A stretch of 64,000 bases of DNA from Terrimonas ginsenosidimutans (GCF_022012415.1 NZ_JAKLTR010000006.1:124001-188000), one strand, 5' to 3'. Shown: positions 51,245-60,417, numbered from the stretch's first letter. Numbers and translations are program-made. The notes: generated from the letters alone by a model not told the origin.

Positions 51245-51365
51245 GCGTAGAGGAGCGCGGCGAACGCGACGAGACGCAGAGGGCGCGGCGAAATACAGTG
51301 TTTTCTGTCACTGTCTTCGCCCCGTCCGCGGCGCGTCGTTTCGTCCCCGTGTTCCCTCTATGTCG
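51245..51365. repeat. GC-rich imperfect inverted repeat related to the 32.7-kb element
   Basis: The outer parts (GCGTAGAGGAGCGCGGCG... and ...CGTGTTCCCTCTATG) are imperfectly complementary. The core folds as GGCGAA and ACAGTG paired with CACTGT and TTCGCC around TTTTCTGT (51287-51320). The ends and the GGCGAAATACA core match the 61-bp element at 32.65-32.87 kb. It ends 3 nt from the aldo-keto reductase stop. The 531-base gap above the PL1 gene otherwise holds the 82-aa ORF, promoter and box 2. Confidence 0.75.
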
Positions 51366-51367
51366 GT

Positions 51368-52489
51368 TTACCTAGGCACGGGTGCATTAGCCGCGATCAG
51401 TTCTTCTTTTTTGAGTTCACTCCAAAAGTCCGCCGGGATCTTTGCTTTAAAAGATGCCGCATTCTCCGTTGCCTGCTGTACGGTATGTGCCCCGGGAATA
51501 ACGGCAGACACTACATCAGGTGCAGCAGCGAACTGCAAAGCAGCGGTACGAAGATCAACACTATGACGCGCTGCTACTTTCTTCAACGCAGCCAGTTTTT
51601 CTTTAACGCCTTCAGGAAACTTTCCTTCATAGAGATAACGGTCTTTCCCGGACAAAAACCCTGCGCATAATGGAGCCCCCACAACTATTGAAATGTCCTT
51701 TTCAGCTGCTTTCGGAAATACTTTATTAAGATCATCTTCATGTTTGATCAATGAATACTGGCAAGCTGAAAGAAAAATATCAGGATCAGAAACTTCCATT
51801 GCCTTAAGGATAGGCTCAATTGTATTTACGCCGAAACCCCAGGCTTTGATCAATCCTTCTTCCCTCATCTTTATCAGTTCAGGCATCGCTCCTTTGGCCG
51901 CTTCATCAAAATATTTGACCCAGTTCTCTTTCATATCACCATTATCCGGTGAAAGATCATGGATAAAAACAATGTCTATAGATGACAAGCCAAGACGTTG
52001 CAGACTTTCTTCCACACTTCTCCGTGCACCTGCCGCGGAGTAGTCATATTTATATCCGAAATTCATTTTTCCTTTCCATAACAATTCGCCCGGCCTGAAA
52101 TTCTCCTGCGGCTCCAATAGCCTGCCGATCTTTGTGGAAAGCGTGAATTCGTTTCGCGGTTTATCTTTAAGAAAAAGTCCCATGCGGCGCTCACTCATTC
52201 CAAGGCCATACCAGGGAGATGTATCATAATAACGGATGCCGGCATTCCAGGCTGCGTCCATCGACTGTAAACACTCAATATCCGGGTTTGCCTGGAAACC
52301 GTTTCCCAAAGCCACGCCGCCAAAACCTGGTTTGTTCTTCGGACGAAATCGCTTGAAGCTGCCGGTGTTTTCAAATGCTGTCATAGTATTACTGGTTTCA
52401 TTTACTGATGTTGCAGATAAAAGATTTGACCCAAAAGCCATTCCTGCAGACGCCAGCATAGTTTGTGTTAAAAATGTTCTTCGTTCCAT
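51368..52489 (-). CDS. Aldo-keto reductase with a Tat-type signal
   Basis: 373 aa. The N-terminus (MERRTFLTQTMLASAGMAFG) looks like a twin-arginine signal, so it may be exported folded with its cofactor. The AKR barrel has FGGVALGNGF, the catalytic Tyr in YYDTSPWYGLGMSE, Lys in LSTKIGRLL and His in FIHDLSPD. Pattern and length resemble D-threo-aldose/L-fucose 1-dehydrogenase or pyridoxal dehydrogenase types. Last gene of a trio with a cupin and an amidohydrolase, all apparently exported. NAD(P) supply in the periplasm is a puzzle; the signal may instead be a membrane anchor or be non-functional. Confidence 0.85.
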   Translation of the reverse strand: MERRTFLTQTMLASAGMAFGSNLLSATSVNETSNTMTAFENTGSFKRFRPKNKPGFGGVALGNGFQANPDIECLQSMDAAWNAGIRYYDTSPWYGLGMSERRMGLFLKDKPRNEFTLSTKIGRLLEPQENFRPGELLWKGKMNFGYKYDYSAAGARRSVEESLQRLGLSSIDIVFIHDLSPDNGDMKENWVKYFDEAAKGAMPELIKMREEGLIKAWGFGVNTIEPILKAMEVSDPDIFLSACQYSLIKHEDDLNKVFPKAAEKDISIVVGAPLCAGFLSGKDRYLYEGKFPEGVKEKLAALKKVAARHSVDLRTAALQFAAAPDVVSAVIPGAHTVQQATENAASFKAKIPADFWSELKKEELIAANAPVPR

Positions 52490-52502
52490 AGTTGATAAGC
52501 GT

Positions 52503-53093
52503 TTATTCCTTCTTCCATAGTTTGATCAATCCTTCCTGCTTACCGGAAAAAGGATCAGCGGAAGGTTTAAGTGTTGCTGCAATATTTTTATCCGCATCCG
52601 GGCGTTCGTGCTTCCCGCCTTTCATCAGGTCGGGATCAAGTCCACCAGGATAAGCACCGAGCACAGTAAAGTCATCACTGTGTGAAATGCATTTGTGTCC
52701 AACACCAGCAGGTATGACAATAATATCGCCGGCTTTAACTGTCAGCTTCTCTCCTTTCTCACCTCCCATATGCAGGAGCGCTTCACCACTGAAACACCCC
52801 AGTACCTCATGCGTGTTGCTGTGGTAATGATGAAAAGGATACACGCCCCAGCGCCAGGTATTGGTCCAGCCATTGGCAGCAAAGCGTTCTTCCAGCCAGT
52901 CGCCGCCCTTGTCTCCACGTTGAGAAAACACCTGCTGGTATATCAGTAACGGATAGCGACTGTTTGGGATCGTGCCATCATCTTTGAAATAATATGTTTC
53001 AGGTGCAACTGCCGGCATGACAAATATTTTTTCAAGCAGTAACAAAGCCGCAAAACTTTGTGCGCTTGTTTTGATGAATATTCTTCTTTTCAT
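52503..53093 (-). CDS. Exported cupin-domain protein
   Basis: 196 aa. N-terminus MKRRIFIKTSAQSFAALLLL resembles a Tat or Sec signal. The single cupin domain (about 60-150) has FHHYHSNTHEVLGCFSGEA with metal-binding His residues and Glu, and AGDIIVIPAGVGHKC as the second motif, matching the YjlB-like cupin pattern. Substrate unknown; may be a sugar isomerase, dioxygenase or binding protein. Located between the amidohydrolase and the aldo-keto reductase with short gaps (33 and 13 nt), so probably co-transcribed. Confidence 0.82.
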   Translation of the reverse strand: MKRRIFIKTSAQSFAALLLLEKIFVMPAVAPETYYFKDDGTIPNSRYPLLIYQQVFSQRGDKGGDWLEERFAANGWTNTWRWGVYPFHHYHSNTHEVLGCFSGEALLHMGGEKGEKLTVKAGDIIVIPAGVGHKCISHSDDFTVLGAYPGGLDPDLMKGGKHERPDADKNIAATLKPSADPFSGKQEGLIKLWKKE

Positions 53094-53126
53094 GATCTCC
53101 TGTTTTTCCCGAAGAAGTTTTTCCTA

Positions 53127-54494
53127 TCATTTACTCAACGGTCCTTTGCTTACTTCCTTGCCTGCTTTATAAACAGCAAAGATCTGACGCGTCTGGCGGA
53201 TATCTTTCAAAGGGTCACCATCAATGATCAGCAGATCGGCGATCTTTCCTTTTTCAATCGTTCCGAACGCACCATCTATCTTCATCGCCTTTGCCGCATT
53301 ACCGGTAGCAGCCGTGATCGCCTGCAGGGGAGAAAGCCCGGCCTGTACCATTAATTCGAGCTCCAAATGTTCGCTGAACCCCTGTGCACGCAAGGGCATA
53401 GCTCCACTATCCGTTCCCAGCGCGACCAGTACACCGGCATCATGTAACTTTTTCAGATTCTTTAAAGCAATATCAAAGCCTTTCATATTTCTTGCATATG
53501 CCGGTGATTTTTTAAGATCGCTTTGGTATTTCTCATCGGTGATCATTTCGTACACACCGGGCTCAAGAGAGGTTTTGAAGAAAGGATCATCGATCCATTC
53601 TGGCTTTCCGGCATAGATAAAGGAAAATTCATCCAGCGAAAGAGTAGGAATGTAAATGATCCCTTTTGATTTCATCCGGCTTACAAGCGCATCATCCGTC
53701 ACACTGTCACGAATACTATGCGCAATAATATCGACGCCTTCATTGACAAGCTGACGTGCATCTGATACATAATAAGCATGAGAGGCCACGCGGAGCTGAT
53801 GCTTATGCGCTTCGTCGATCACTGCTTTATAAACGGCAGGATCCATCTTTCTGAATTTCCCGCCAAAGTCATCCAACCATAATTTAACTACCTCTGGTTT
53901 TAACGCTGCAAGGCTATCCATTTGAGCGGATACTTGTGCAGGTGTTTCCGGACGGAAGACACGATCCATCGCAAACTCGAGCGGCGGCGCACCTCCTGGC
54001 ACACCAAAACCATAACCAGCAGAGTGTATCCTGGCTCCCGGAAAATTACCTGCCAGAGACGAATCACGAATGCCAGTCTCGAAAAGCAGCGGACGATCTG
54101 TACCCATTACCAGTATATTCAAAATTCCATAATCCTGGTATTTGTTTAACTGTGAAATGATATTCCCCCGCGTATAGAACTCAGGTTTGGTGGCAGTACC
54201 CTTAAGCGCTCCAATGTGGACGTGCGCACTGATCAGCGAAGGCATGACAGTCTTCCCTCCCAACCGGATCACTGTAGCGCCGTTGGTATCAAGAGATCTT
54301 CCAACATCAACTATGGAGTCATTGATCATCCTGATATCGATATGTTCTTGCGGAGCCGTTCCTTTTCCATCAATAAGGGTTACATCATGTAAAATGATAG
54401 ACTTGTCTGCGGTATTTTTTGCTGGATTATTACAGGCACTCATTACTGTAAATAGTGCCGCAATAGCGATAACGGGTCGAAATAGCATTTTCAT
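53127..54494 (-). CDS. Amidohydrolase-family lipoprotein
   Basis: 455 aa. Lipobox VMSAC with Cys21, so it is predicted membrane-anchored in the periplasm or on the surface. The imidazolonepropionase-like TIM barrel has the metal pair His91-x-His93 in ISAHVHIG, followed by VKLWLDDFGG (possible bridging Lys), VASHAYYVSD, IIAHSIRD and ALGTDSGAMPL (Asp). All ligand positions look intact. Likely hydrolyses a cyclic amide, dipeptide or similar small molecule. First gene of the trio with cupin and aldo-keto reductase; the downstream partners suggest turnover of one small metabolite. Confidence 0.87.
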   Translation of the reverse strand: MKMLFRPVIAIAALFTVMSACNNPAKNTADKSIILHDVTLIDGKGTAPQEHIDIRMINDSIVDVGRSLDTNGATVIRLGGKTVMPSLISAHVHIGALKGTATKPEFYTRGNIISQLNKYQDYGILNILVMGTDRPLLFETGIRDSSLAGNFPGARIHSAGYGFGVPGGAPPLEFAMDRVFRPETPAQVSAQMDSLAALKPEVVKLWLDDFGGKFRKMDPAVYKAVIDEAHKHQLRVASHAYYVSDARQLVNEGVDIIAHSIRDSVTDDALVSRMKSKGIIYIPTLSLDEFSFIYAGKPEWIDDPFFKTSLEPGVYEMITDEKYQSDLKKSPAYARNMKGFDIALKNLKKLHDAGVLVALGTDSGAMPLRAQGFSEHLELELMVQAGLSPLQAITAATGNAAKAMKIDGAFGTIEKGKIADLLIIDGDPLKDIRQTRQIFAVYKAGKEVSKGPLSK

Positions 54495-54631
54495 ACTGAA
54501 TTATTTGTCCTATTGGGAACGATCTAAAACCGCCCTGGCAGTTGGGATCAATCCACAACAACCGAACCAGTTATAAAATTGGGTATGGCGGGATACTTGT
54601 TTTTTTATAAGCCTCACCTGAGTCTCCTGCG

Positions 54632-54728
54632 TAGGGGTATCGCAAAGAACGCAAAGATCCGCAGAGGGCGCTAAGAAATTTAATCTCAGCGCCCTCTGCG
54701 GATCTTTGCGTTCTTTGCGATACCCCTA
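54632..54728. repeat. 41-bp perfect palindromic hairpin (CGCAAAGAA words)
   Basis: 54632-54672 is exactly complementary to 54688-54728 with a 15-nt loop. The arms are made of 9-bp words (CGCAAAGAA CGCAAAGAT CCGCAGAGG). The right arm ends 6 nt from the stop codon of the glycerophosphodiesterase gene. A stem this long would be a strong 3'-end structure. Nothing else is seen in the 240-base gap. Confidence 0.9.
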
Positions 54729-54734
54729 TTCCAA

Positions 54735-55601
54735 TTACAATTTGATGGCTTCCCCAACCTCGATTGGATAGTCCGATTCGAGGATATCTGCGCCTTTGGC
54801 AAAAATATCCCGGTAAGCCGCCGCGCGTTCCTCTTTTGTAGCGAGCTTATCATACACCGGTGCGGCGGAGATCATGCACATCACACCGCGTGCGTGCAGA
54901 AGATCAAGCATGACTTTGTTCTCCGGTTTATTCTCTGAGCCGATATAAGCGATCATATTCTTCCAGGGCACGCCTGCTGCTTCGTAAGACTTTAGCGCTT
55001 CTTCTGTTTTTACAAATGCAGACATCATGATCAGAGGATTATTCTGATAAAAAAATTTTGCCTGGTCTGCAGTATGCACGGTCACCATCACAAATGCCGC
55101 CGCATTATTTTTACGGATGATCTCTGCGGTCATTTGCGGAGGAACATCTTTTCTATCAAGATTCAGTATCGTTTTGCCTTTTGCCCAGTTGATCGCCTCC
55201 TGCAAGGTAGGTATGCGGTATGGAGTAATGTTTCCATCTTTATCTTTTAAGCGGAATTGTTTCACTTCTTCCCAGGTATGATCAGACAGTTTGCCCTTAC
55301 CTGTGGTAGTTCTGTCGAGCGTAGCGTCATGCAATAACACGATCACGCTGTCTTTTGTAAGACGCGGATCGATCTCAAAAAATGCTGGTGTATGTTTTAA
55401 TACATGCTCAAATGTCTCAATAGCATTTTCAGGATACCCGGCAATATGGCTTCCTCTATGTCCGCTGACAACGGTCTTACTCATTTCATATTTAAAAAAG
55501 GAATAAGTATCGGCGCTTGTCTTTATTCCCAGCGTTTTCAGTTGCGCGGATACTATTGTTGCGAGGGTCAGGCCTGTAAACAGCAAGAAAGCTTTTTTCA
55601 T
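54735..55601 (-). CDS. Secreted glycerophosphodiester phosphodiesterase family protein
   Basis: 288 aa, signal peptide ending VSAQ (residue 20). The GDPD TIM barrel shows VSGHRGSHIAGYPENAIETF (His48), FFEIDPRLTKDS (Glu76, Asp78) and LLHDATLDRTTTG (His91), so catalytic and metal residues are kept. It hydrolyses glycerophosphodiesters to glycerol-3-phosphate, or a related phosphodiester, outside the cytoplasm. Four bases downstream of the histidine phosphatase and at the end of the FGGY kinase run. Confidence 0.92.
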   Translation of the reverse strand: MKKAFLLFTGLTLATIVSAQLKTLGIKTSADTYSFFKYEMSKTVVSGHRGSHIAGYPENAIETFEHVLKHTPAFFEIDPRLTKDSVIVLLHDATLDRTTTGKGKLSDHTWEEVKQFRLKDKDGNITPYRIPTLQEAINWAKGKTILNLDRKDVPPQMTAEIIRKNNAAAFVMVTVHTADQAKFFYQNNPLIMMSAFVKTEEALKSYEAAGVPWKNMIAYIGSENKPENKVMLDLLHARGVMCMISAAPVYDKLATKEERAAAYRDIFAKGADILESDYPIEVGEAIKL

Positions 55602-55604
55602 AAT

Positions 55605-56210
55605 CTACCTGAGTTTAGCATTCAGTAATTCGAGTGTAAGGATCCCCTGCTGATCCAGGGTAAAACTGGTGATAGCGGAATTCTGCTGTACCAGTTGCCT
55701 GTAGTTCTTCAGCGGCATTCCCAATTTATGTGCGAGATAGAGGCGATTGATACCGTTATGCGCCACTACCATGATATTTCCGCTTGTATACTTTTGCTGT
55801 AGCGAATGAAAGAAATCATCTACACGGGCAACGATCTCCCCTCCCGTTTCTCCTGTACCGCCGGCACGATGAATAGCTGGATCGCTCATCCAATCGAGCC
55901 AAAGCGACTCATTCTCTGCGATGAATTCCTCTTTCGTTTTTGTTTCCCAATTCCCGAAGTCAGCTTCGATCAGTCGTTCATCTTTGATCGCTTCCCTGCC
56001 CGATGCGATACAAGCAGTCGTATAGGCCCGTTGCAGCGGCGACGAATAAACCGCTGTCAATTCAATGCTTTCCATCTGGCGTTTTACTTCTTCTGCCTGA
56101 CTAATGCCTTTATCCGTAAGCGGTATATCCGTTCGCCCGCAATAGCGGTTGTTATCTGCGTTCCAGGAAGTTTGTCCGTGCCTGAGTAAAAAAATATTCA
56201 GCATATTCAA
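55605..56210 (-). CDS. Histidine phosphatase (phosphoglycerate-mutase-like) family protein
   Basis: 201 aa cytoplasmic phosphatase. The catalytic motif LLRHGQTSWN (Arg10, His11) is followed by CGRTDIPLTDKG, YSSPLQRAYTTACIA, the acid residue in EADFGNWETKTKEEF, and the second His in VVAHNGINR. These fit the CobC/sugar-phosphatase sub-group. Starts inside the stop of the FGGY kinase (4-nt overlap ATGA), so it likely dephosphorylates a product or side product of the same pathway. Confidence 0.9.
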   Translation of the reverse strand: MNMLNIFLLRHGQTSWNADNNRYCGRTDIPLTDKGISQAEEVKRQMESIELTAVYSSPLQRAYTTACIASGREAIKDERLIEADFGNWETKTKEEFIAENESLWLDWMSDPAIHRAGGTGETGGEIVARVDDFFHSLQQKYTSGNIMVVAHNGINRLYLAHKLGMPLKNYRQLVQQNSAITSFTLDQQGILTLELLNAKLR

Positions 56211-57649
56211 TTCAGAATTTTTCTGGCTTTTAATTCTTCAATAAATAATTTGTATTTCTGATCGTACGCTTCTGCAAGACGAAGATCAGGCTCTATTGTT
56301 AATTCAGGATTAACCATTGCCGCGGCGGCTTCTTCAAGCGAACCATAGAGGCTTTGGGAAGCGGCGAGAATCGCGGCACCTGCCGCCCCTGACACGTTCT
56401 TCATTTTACATACCGGCACATTGCTGATGCTGCTGCGGATCTTCAACCATGTATCACTGTTGCTGCCGCCACCTGCCGAAAAGATACGTTCAATTTTCTC
56501 GCCGGACAATTGTGAGATCTTTTCAAATGCATATCGCTCAATAAAAGCAACGCCTTCCATACAGGCTGTGAATCTCTCCACCGTATTTCCATCCGGCCAG
56601 ATCCCGGCTGCCTGTGGCGCAACAAATGGAAAACGCTCGCCGGTTTGTAGTAAAGGCCAGGCAATAGAAGTGGCGGGCAAATGCATGGCTGCCTGCTCAC
56701 CCAATTTCTCCAGGTCTTCTCCTGCAAACAACTTGCTCACCCAATCTGCACCGGTATTGCTTGCGCCACCCGGCATCCAGTAACCCGAAGGATGGCGATG
56801 ATTGTAGATTGCGCCGGAAGGATCAGTGATCTCCTTTTGAGTAACCCCTTTTATGACTAAGGTGGTACCGATGGTCGTATTCCACTGTCCCGGTTTAACC
56901 GCTCCTGCAGCGATCTGCGAAGCACAGCCATCGGTCAGGCCTGTGGTAACGATCACTGCTGTAGTGAGCCCCCACTCTTTCATCAACGCAGGTTTGATCG
57001 TACCGATCTGCGTACCTGATGGCTTCACCTCCTGCAGCCATTCCTTACCGATCCCGATCTGATCAGTGATATATGCAGGCCAATTGAATTGATGGATATC
57101 ATAACCGGACTTCATCGCATTGGAATGATCGGTAATATTATACTCTCCACTCAATCTTCCCGTGATGAAATCTGCTGCATGAATAAATTTGTACAGCTTT
57201 GAAGAGCGTTCAGGAAAATGATCCAGGAACCATTTCATCTTTGGCAAACCACTGGAGGCGTTAAAAGCGGTATAGCCATGCTTCATCTCCGTTTCTGCGA
57301 TCTTCTTACAGAAAGACGCTTGTTCAGCAGAGCGCGGATCGCTGTACATGATCGCCGGATGAAGTGGATCGAAGTTATGATCGATCGGGATGATCGTTCC
57401 GGAGGTAGAGGTAACTGAAATGGCTTTGATCTGATCGAGTGGGATGTTTTGCTTTACCTCTTCAATCAATTGAGGGATTAATCTTGTGCAGGCTTGCCAC
57501 CAGGTATCGGGTGATTGTTCCTGCCGCGAGTTTTCGTTTAAGGGAAATACTTCTTCTTTTGCGGAGATCTGGACACCGGTATTGTCAAGCATTACCACGC
57601 GTGCGCCTTGTGTGCCGATATCGATTCCTATAAAGTATGCGTTGTTCAT
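56207..57649 (-). CDS. FGGY-family carbohydrate kinase, ribulokinase/xylulokinase-like
   Basis: 480 aa ATP-dependent sugar kinase. N-terminal domain IGIDIGTQGARVVMLD, AISVTSTSGTIIPID, then AADFITGRLSGEYNITDHSNA, TTGLTDGCASQIAAGA, GQWNTTIGTTLVIKG and GASNTGADWVSKLF; FSAGGGSNSDTWLKI is the C-terminal ATP region. TSTSGT in place of the usual SGQMHG in xylulokinase resembles D-ribulose kinases of the YDR109C/FGGY type. Stop and start overlap with the histidine phosphatase. With the kinase at 57.9-59.4 kb it gives two different FGGY kinases in one cluster. Exact sugar unknown. Confidence 0.87.
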   Translation of the reverse strand: MNNAYFIGIDIGTQGARVVMLDNTGVQISAKEEVFPLNENSRQEQSPDTWWQACTRLIPQLIEEVKQNIPLDQIKAISVTSTSGTIIPIDHNFDPLHPAIMYSDPRSAEQASFCKKIAETEMKHGYTAFNASSGLPKMKWFLDHFPERSSKLYKFIHAADFITGRLSGEYNITDHSNAMKSGYDIHQFNWPAYITDQIGIGKEWLQEVKPSGTQIGTIKPALMKEWGLTTAVIVTTGLTDGCASQIAAGAVKPGQWNTTIGTTLVIKGVTQKEITDPSGAIYNHRHPSGYWMPGGASNTGADWVSKLFAGEDLEKLGEQAAMHLPATSIAWPLLQTGERFPFVAPQAAGIWPDGNTVERFTACMEGVAFIERYAFEKISQLSGEKIERIFSAGGGSNSDTWLKIRSSISNVPVCKMKNVSGAAGAAILAASQSLYGSLEEAAAAMVNPELTIEPDLRLAEAYDQKYKLFIEELKARKILN

Positions 57650-57673
57650 TTTAATATTGCTTTGCGTAGGGTC

Positions 57674-57878
57674 CCCGCAGATGACGCAGATTGATCAGGG
57701 TTTTGAGATGGGAAAATCTGGCACGATCGTATATTCCTATTTGGATGTTCGCAGATTGCGCAGATAGCTGTCAACATAAAGGGACCCATCCGCGTCATCT
57801 GCGTGACCAATTATCGGGTTAGTTAGATCCGCCGATGAGTTCTTTCTTTTTGAGTTTAAAATCTGCGAGATCTGCGGG
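57674..57878. repeat. Inverted repeat of CGCAGATnn words, second copy
   Basis: CCCGCAGATGACGCAGAT (from 57674) faces ATCTGCGAGATCTGCGGG (57861-57878), with TTCGCAGATTGCGCAGAT and CCGCGTCATCTGCGTG in between. It is built of the same words as the element at 634-841, nested in the same way. Fills the 255-base gap between two FGGY kinase genes, which may therefore be separate transcripts. Confidence 0.75.
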
Positions 57879-57904
57879 ACATTACGCCAGCCTGATCATA
57901 CTAA

Positions 57905-59359
57905 TTAACTGATAGAGCGGAACTGTTCACGTGTCTGTTTCCAATCCTTGTAATAAGATCTGTATTGAGCGCCATCTTCTGAAGAAGCTACTGATGTTTC
58001 TATCGCACTCTCGCTTTGCTGAATATCCAGTCCTGTCGCTTCATTACATAACATTGCCGCACCAACCACCGAAGCCTGCTCAAAACCTGACCTCACCCGA
58101 ACTTCATTACCTGTAATAGCCGCGATCATATTCCGCAGTGTTTTACTTTGCAATCCACCACCGCAGGCCCAGATATATCCTGCATCGTGCCCGGAAACTT
58201 CTGCCAGCACTTTATAATTCTCCGCTATGGAAAAAGCGATATCCATCAATGTAGACCATACAAAACTACCGCGCGTCAGCTCGTGCGATACCGGAACAGG
58301 AAATATGAATCCACCACGGATCACCGGCTTCTTTTCACCGGCTATCAATGAACCAAGCGATGCGGAACAATGCCTGTATGCATTTTCATTCAATTCCTTT
58401 TCGATCACATCATATCCTTCATTGGGATAAAACACTTCCTTCAGCCGCTGATAATTCAAACCGGTGACGCCCGCGTTGGCTTCAAATACAAAACGGTTGA
58501 GGGCTATATCACGGCTTGTCCAGGTACGTTCATCCTCATCAGTAACATAGTTTCCCTCCAGTTTCACCACCGGTGTTGTTGTTCCGGAAACGATCACGAC
58601 ATCACCAACAGATGGACAAGTGCTCTTGATCGCCATCTGCGTATCACCGCCTCCCGTTACTATTACCGCAGAGCCGTCGATATTCCAGGCATCAGCAATT
58701 GCTGATTTGATCTTGCCAACGACACTACCCGATTGGGAAAGCGAAGGCAAGAGGTCAGAAGACAGATCGAACAGTTTACACAGTTCATCGCTCCATTCCC
58801 CCTTCTCCACATCATACAGCAGAGTCTCCGAGGCTTGAGAATGTTCATATACAGGAACACCGCTCAGCTCCCAGGTAGCCCAATCGCTGATACTAAGAAA
58901 GAAGGACAATTCATTCCAGCTTTCTTTTCTGCGTTCACGAATGCCGACGAGTTTATATGCAGAAAACAATGAAGTGGGATAACGGCCGGTCAATTGGTAG
59001 ATCCTGCTTTTATCAGCAAATGAATTCTCCCATTCACGACCGCGATGATCGATATTAGGAAGACCGATCATTGCTTTACCGGATTTATTGACCAATACAA
59101 TTCCTTCCCGCTGACTTGTTGTTGTGGCAGCGTTGATCTTAACATCTCCAGCCTGCAACAATGCCTCAGCGGTGAGTTGTTTCAATTGTGCCCAAAGCTC
59201 TTCCGGTTTGAAATAAATTGATTCCGGATACAGTTCATCACGATAATAACGGATATCCGCTCTTGCAACGCCCAGGATATTTCCGGAAGGAGCAACAATT
59301 GCCGACCGGACATTTCCCGTTCCTATATCAAGCACCAGGTATGCATCCTGTTGTTTCAT
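57905..59359 (-). CDS. FGGY-family kinase, YoaC/LsrK-like
   Basis: 484 aa sugar kinase: YLVLDIGTGNVRSAIVAPSG, AATTTSQREGIVLVN, GLPNIDHRGREWENS, SDWATWELSGVPVYEHSQAS, VTGGGDTQMAIKSTCPS, VIVSGTTTPVVKL and WACGGGLQSKTLRNMIAA. The overall pattern matches the FGGY kinase YoaC of Bacillus yoaDCB and the autoinducer-2 kinase group. It is encoded 10 nt after a 2-hydroxyacid dehydrogenase of the YoaD type and below a YoaB-like carrier. Substrate unknown; the Bacillus set is not characterised to my knowledge. Confidence 0.85.
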   Translation of the reverse strand: MKQQDAYLVLDIGTGNVRSAIVAPSGNILGVARADIRYYRDELYPESIYFKPEELWAQLKQLTAEALLQAGDVKINAATTTSQREGIVLVNKSGKAMIGLPNIDHRGREWENSFADKSRIYQLTGRYPTSLFSAYKLVGIRERRKESWNELSFFLSISDWATWELSGVPVYEHSQASETLLYDVEKGEWSDELCKLFDLSSDLLPSLSQSGSVVGKIKSAIADAWNIDGSAVIVTGGGDTQMAIKSTCPSVGDVVIVSGTTTPVVKLEGNYVTDEDERTWTSRDIALNRFVFEANAGVTGLNYQRLKEVFYPNEGYDVIEKELNENAYRHCSASLGSLIAGEKKPVIRGGFIFPVPVSHELTRGSFVWSTLMDIAFSIAENYKVLAEVSGHDAGYIWACGGGLQSKTLRNMIAAITGNEVRVRSGFEQASVVGAAMLCNEATGLDIQQSESAIETSVASSEDGAQYRSYYKDWKQTREQFRSIS

Positions 59360-59369
59360 TTACTATAAT

Positions 59370-60380
59370 TTATCGCTGAATATACGATGATAAGATCTCT
59401 TTGTTGGCTAAACGATCTGCACTGTGATTGCCGTGAACGAACCATTCGGTCAGTACCTCATTCAAAATCCGGACGTGATGATCTTCCACCTCATACGTTG
59501 CACCGGCAATATGCGGTGTTGGCAGTACACTAGGATGATCAATTATTTTATAATCGAGCTCATCCGGAGGTTCATTGTCGAATACGTCGAGGATAGCGCC
59601 CTTGATCTTGTTTTGAGAAAGAGCATTGTAAAGATCTTGCCTGTCCACAACTACGGCCCTTGCCGTATTTACAAAGATCGAATCAGCGCGCATCAGGTCA
59701 AAATACTTCTTGTTGATCATTCCCTTTGTATCAGCAGTAACCGGCAGATGAATGGATACCACATCACAGGTTGCAAAAAGTTCTTCCAGGCTTAACCGCT
59801 GATAAGAAGGAAATGCAGATGCGGGTACATAAGGATCATAATAAGCAATGGAACAGGGATAGTTCTCCGTTAGCTTTGCGATCAACTGTCCGATCGCACC
59901 AAAACCAACAAGTCCGATCTTCTTTCCCGCCAGTTCATTTCCTTTGAATTCAAGATAGGATGTGTGTGCACCTTCATCCCATTTACGGCTGCGCAGCCAA
60001 CTGATCGCCGGCAGCGTTTGCCTCATGAAGGTGATCACATTCGCAATAAACATTTCTGCTACTGCCTGTGCATTACGTGCCGGTGTATAAAATACAGGAA
60101 TACCATGCTTTGTTGCCGTTGCAAGTGCCACATTGGAAGGTGTACCTCTGCAAACTCCGATGAACTGAAGATGTGCATTAGCATTGATCACTTTCTCTGT
60201 TACATGATCATGTTCTGTGATAAGCGCCTCCGCTTCTGTTTCATACAATAGCGCCATCAATTCATCTTCGTTGTACGCGCGCCCGTTCTGCTTCCATGGA
60301 CGGTAGATCACTTCTCCAAGGTCCTGCTTTACCTCAAACAATCCTTTCTCGTGATACGGCGCTGTTACTAATACTCTCAT
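59370..60380 (-). CDS. D-isomer 2-hydroxyacid dehydrogenase, YoaD-like
   Basis: 336 aa NAD-dependent dehydrogenase. The cofactor domain has IGLVGFGAIGQLIAKL, and catalytic residues are Arg in FVNTARAVVVD, Glu in DVFDNEPPDELDY and His in TPHIAGATYEV. IGVCRGTPSNVALATATKHG is the substrate-side loop. Likely oxidises or reduces a 2-hydroxy/2-keto sugar acid made from the carrier's substrate. Sits between the MFS carrier (37-nt gap) and the kinase (10-nt gap); carrier-dehydrogenase-kinase matches Bacillus YoaB, YoaD and YoaC in content. Confidence 0.88.
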   Translation of the reverse strand: MRVLVTAPYHEKGLFEVKQDLGEVIYRPWKQNGRAYNEDELMALLYETEAEALITEHDHVTEKVINANAHLQFIGVCRGTPSNVALATATKHGIPVFYTPARNAQAVAEMFIANVITFMRQTLPAISWLRSRKWDEGAHTSYLEFKGNELAGKKIGLVGFGAIGQLIAKLTENYPCSIAYYDPYVPASAFPSYQRLSLEELFATCDVVSIHLPVTADTKGMINKKYFDLMRADSIFVNTARAVVVDRQDLYNALSQNKIKGAILDVFDNEPPDELDYKIIDHPSVLPTPHIAGATYEVEDHHVRILNEVLTEWFVHGNHSADRLANKEILSSYIQR

Positions 60381-60417
60381 ATATGGGATTAATGGTTAAG
60401 AAAAATCATTTTTGTTT

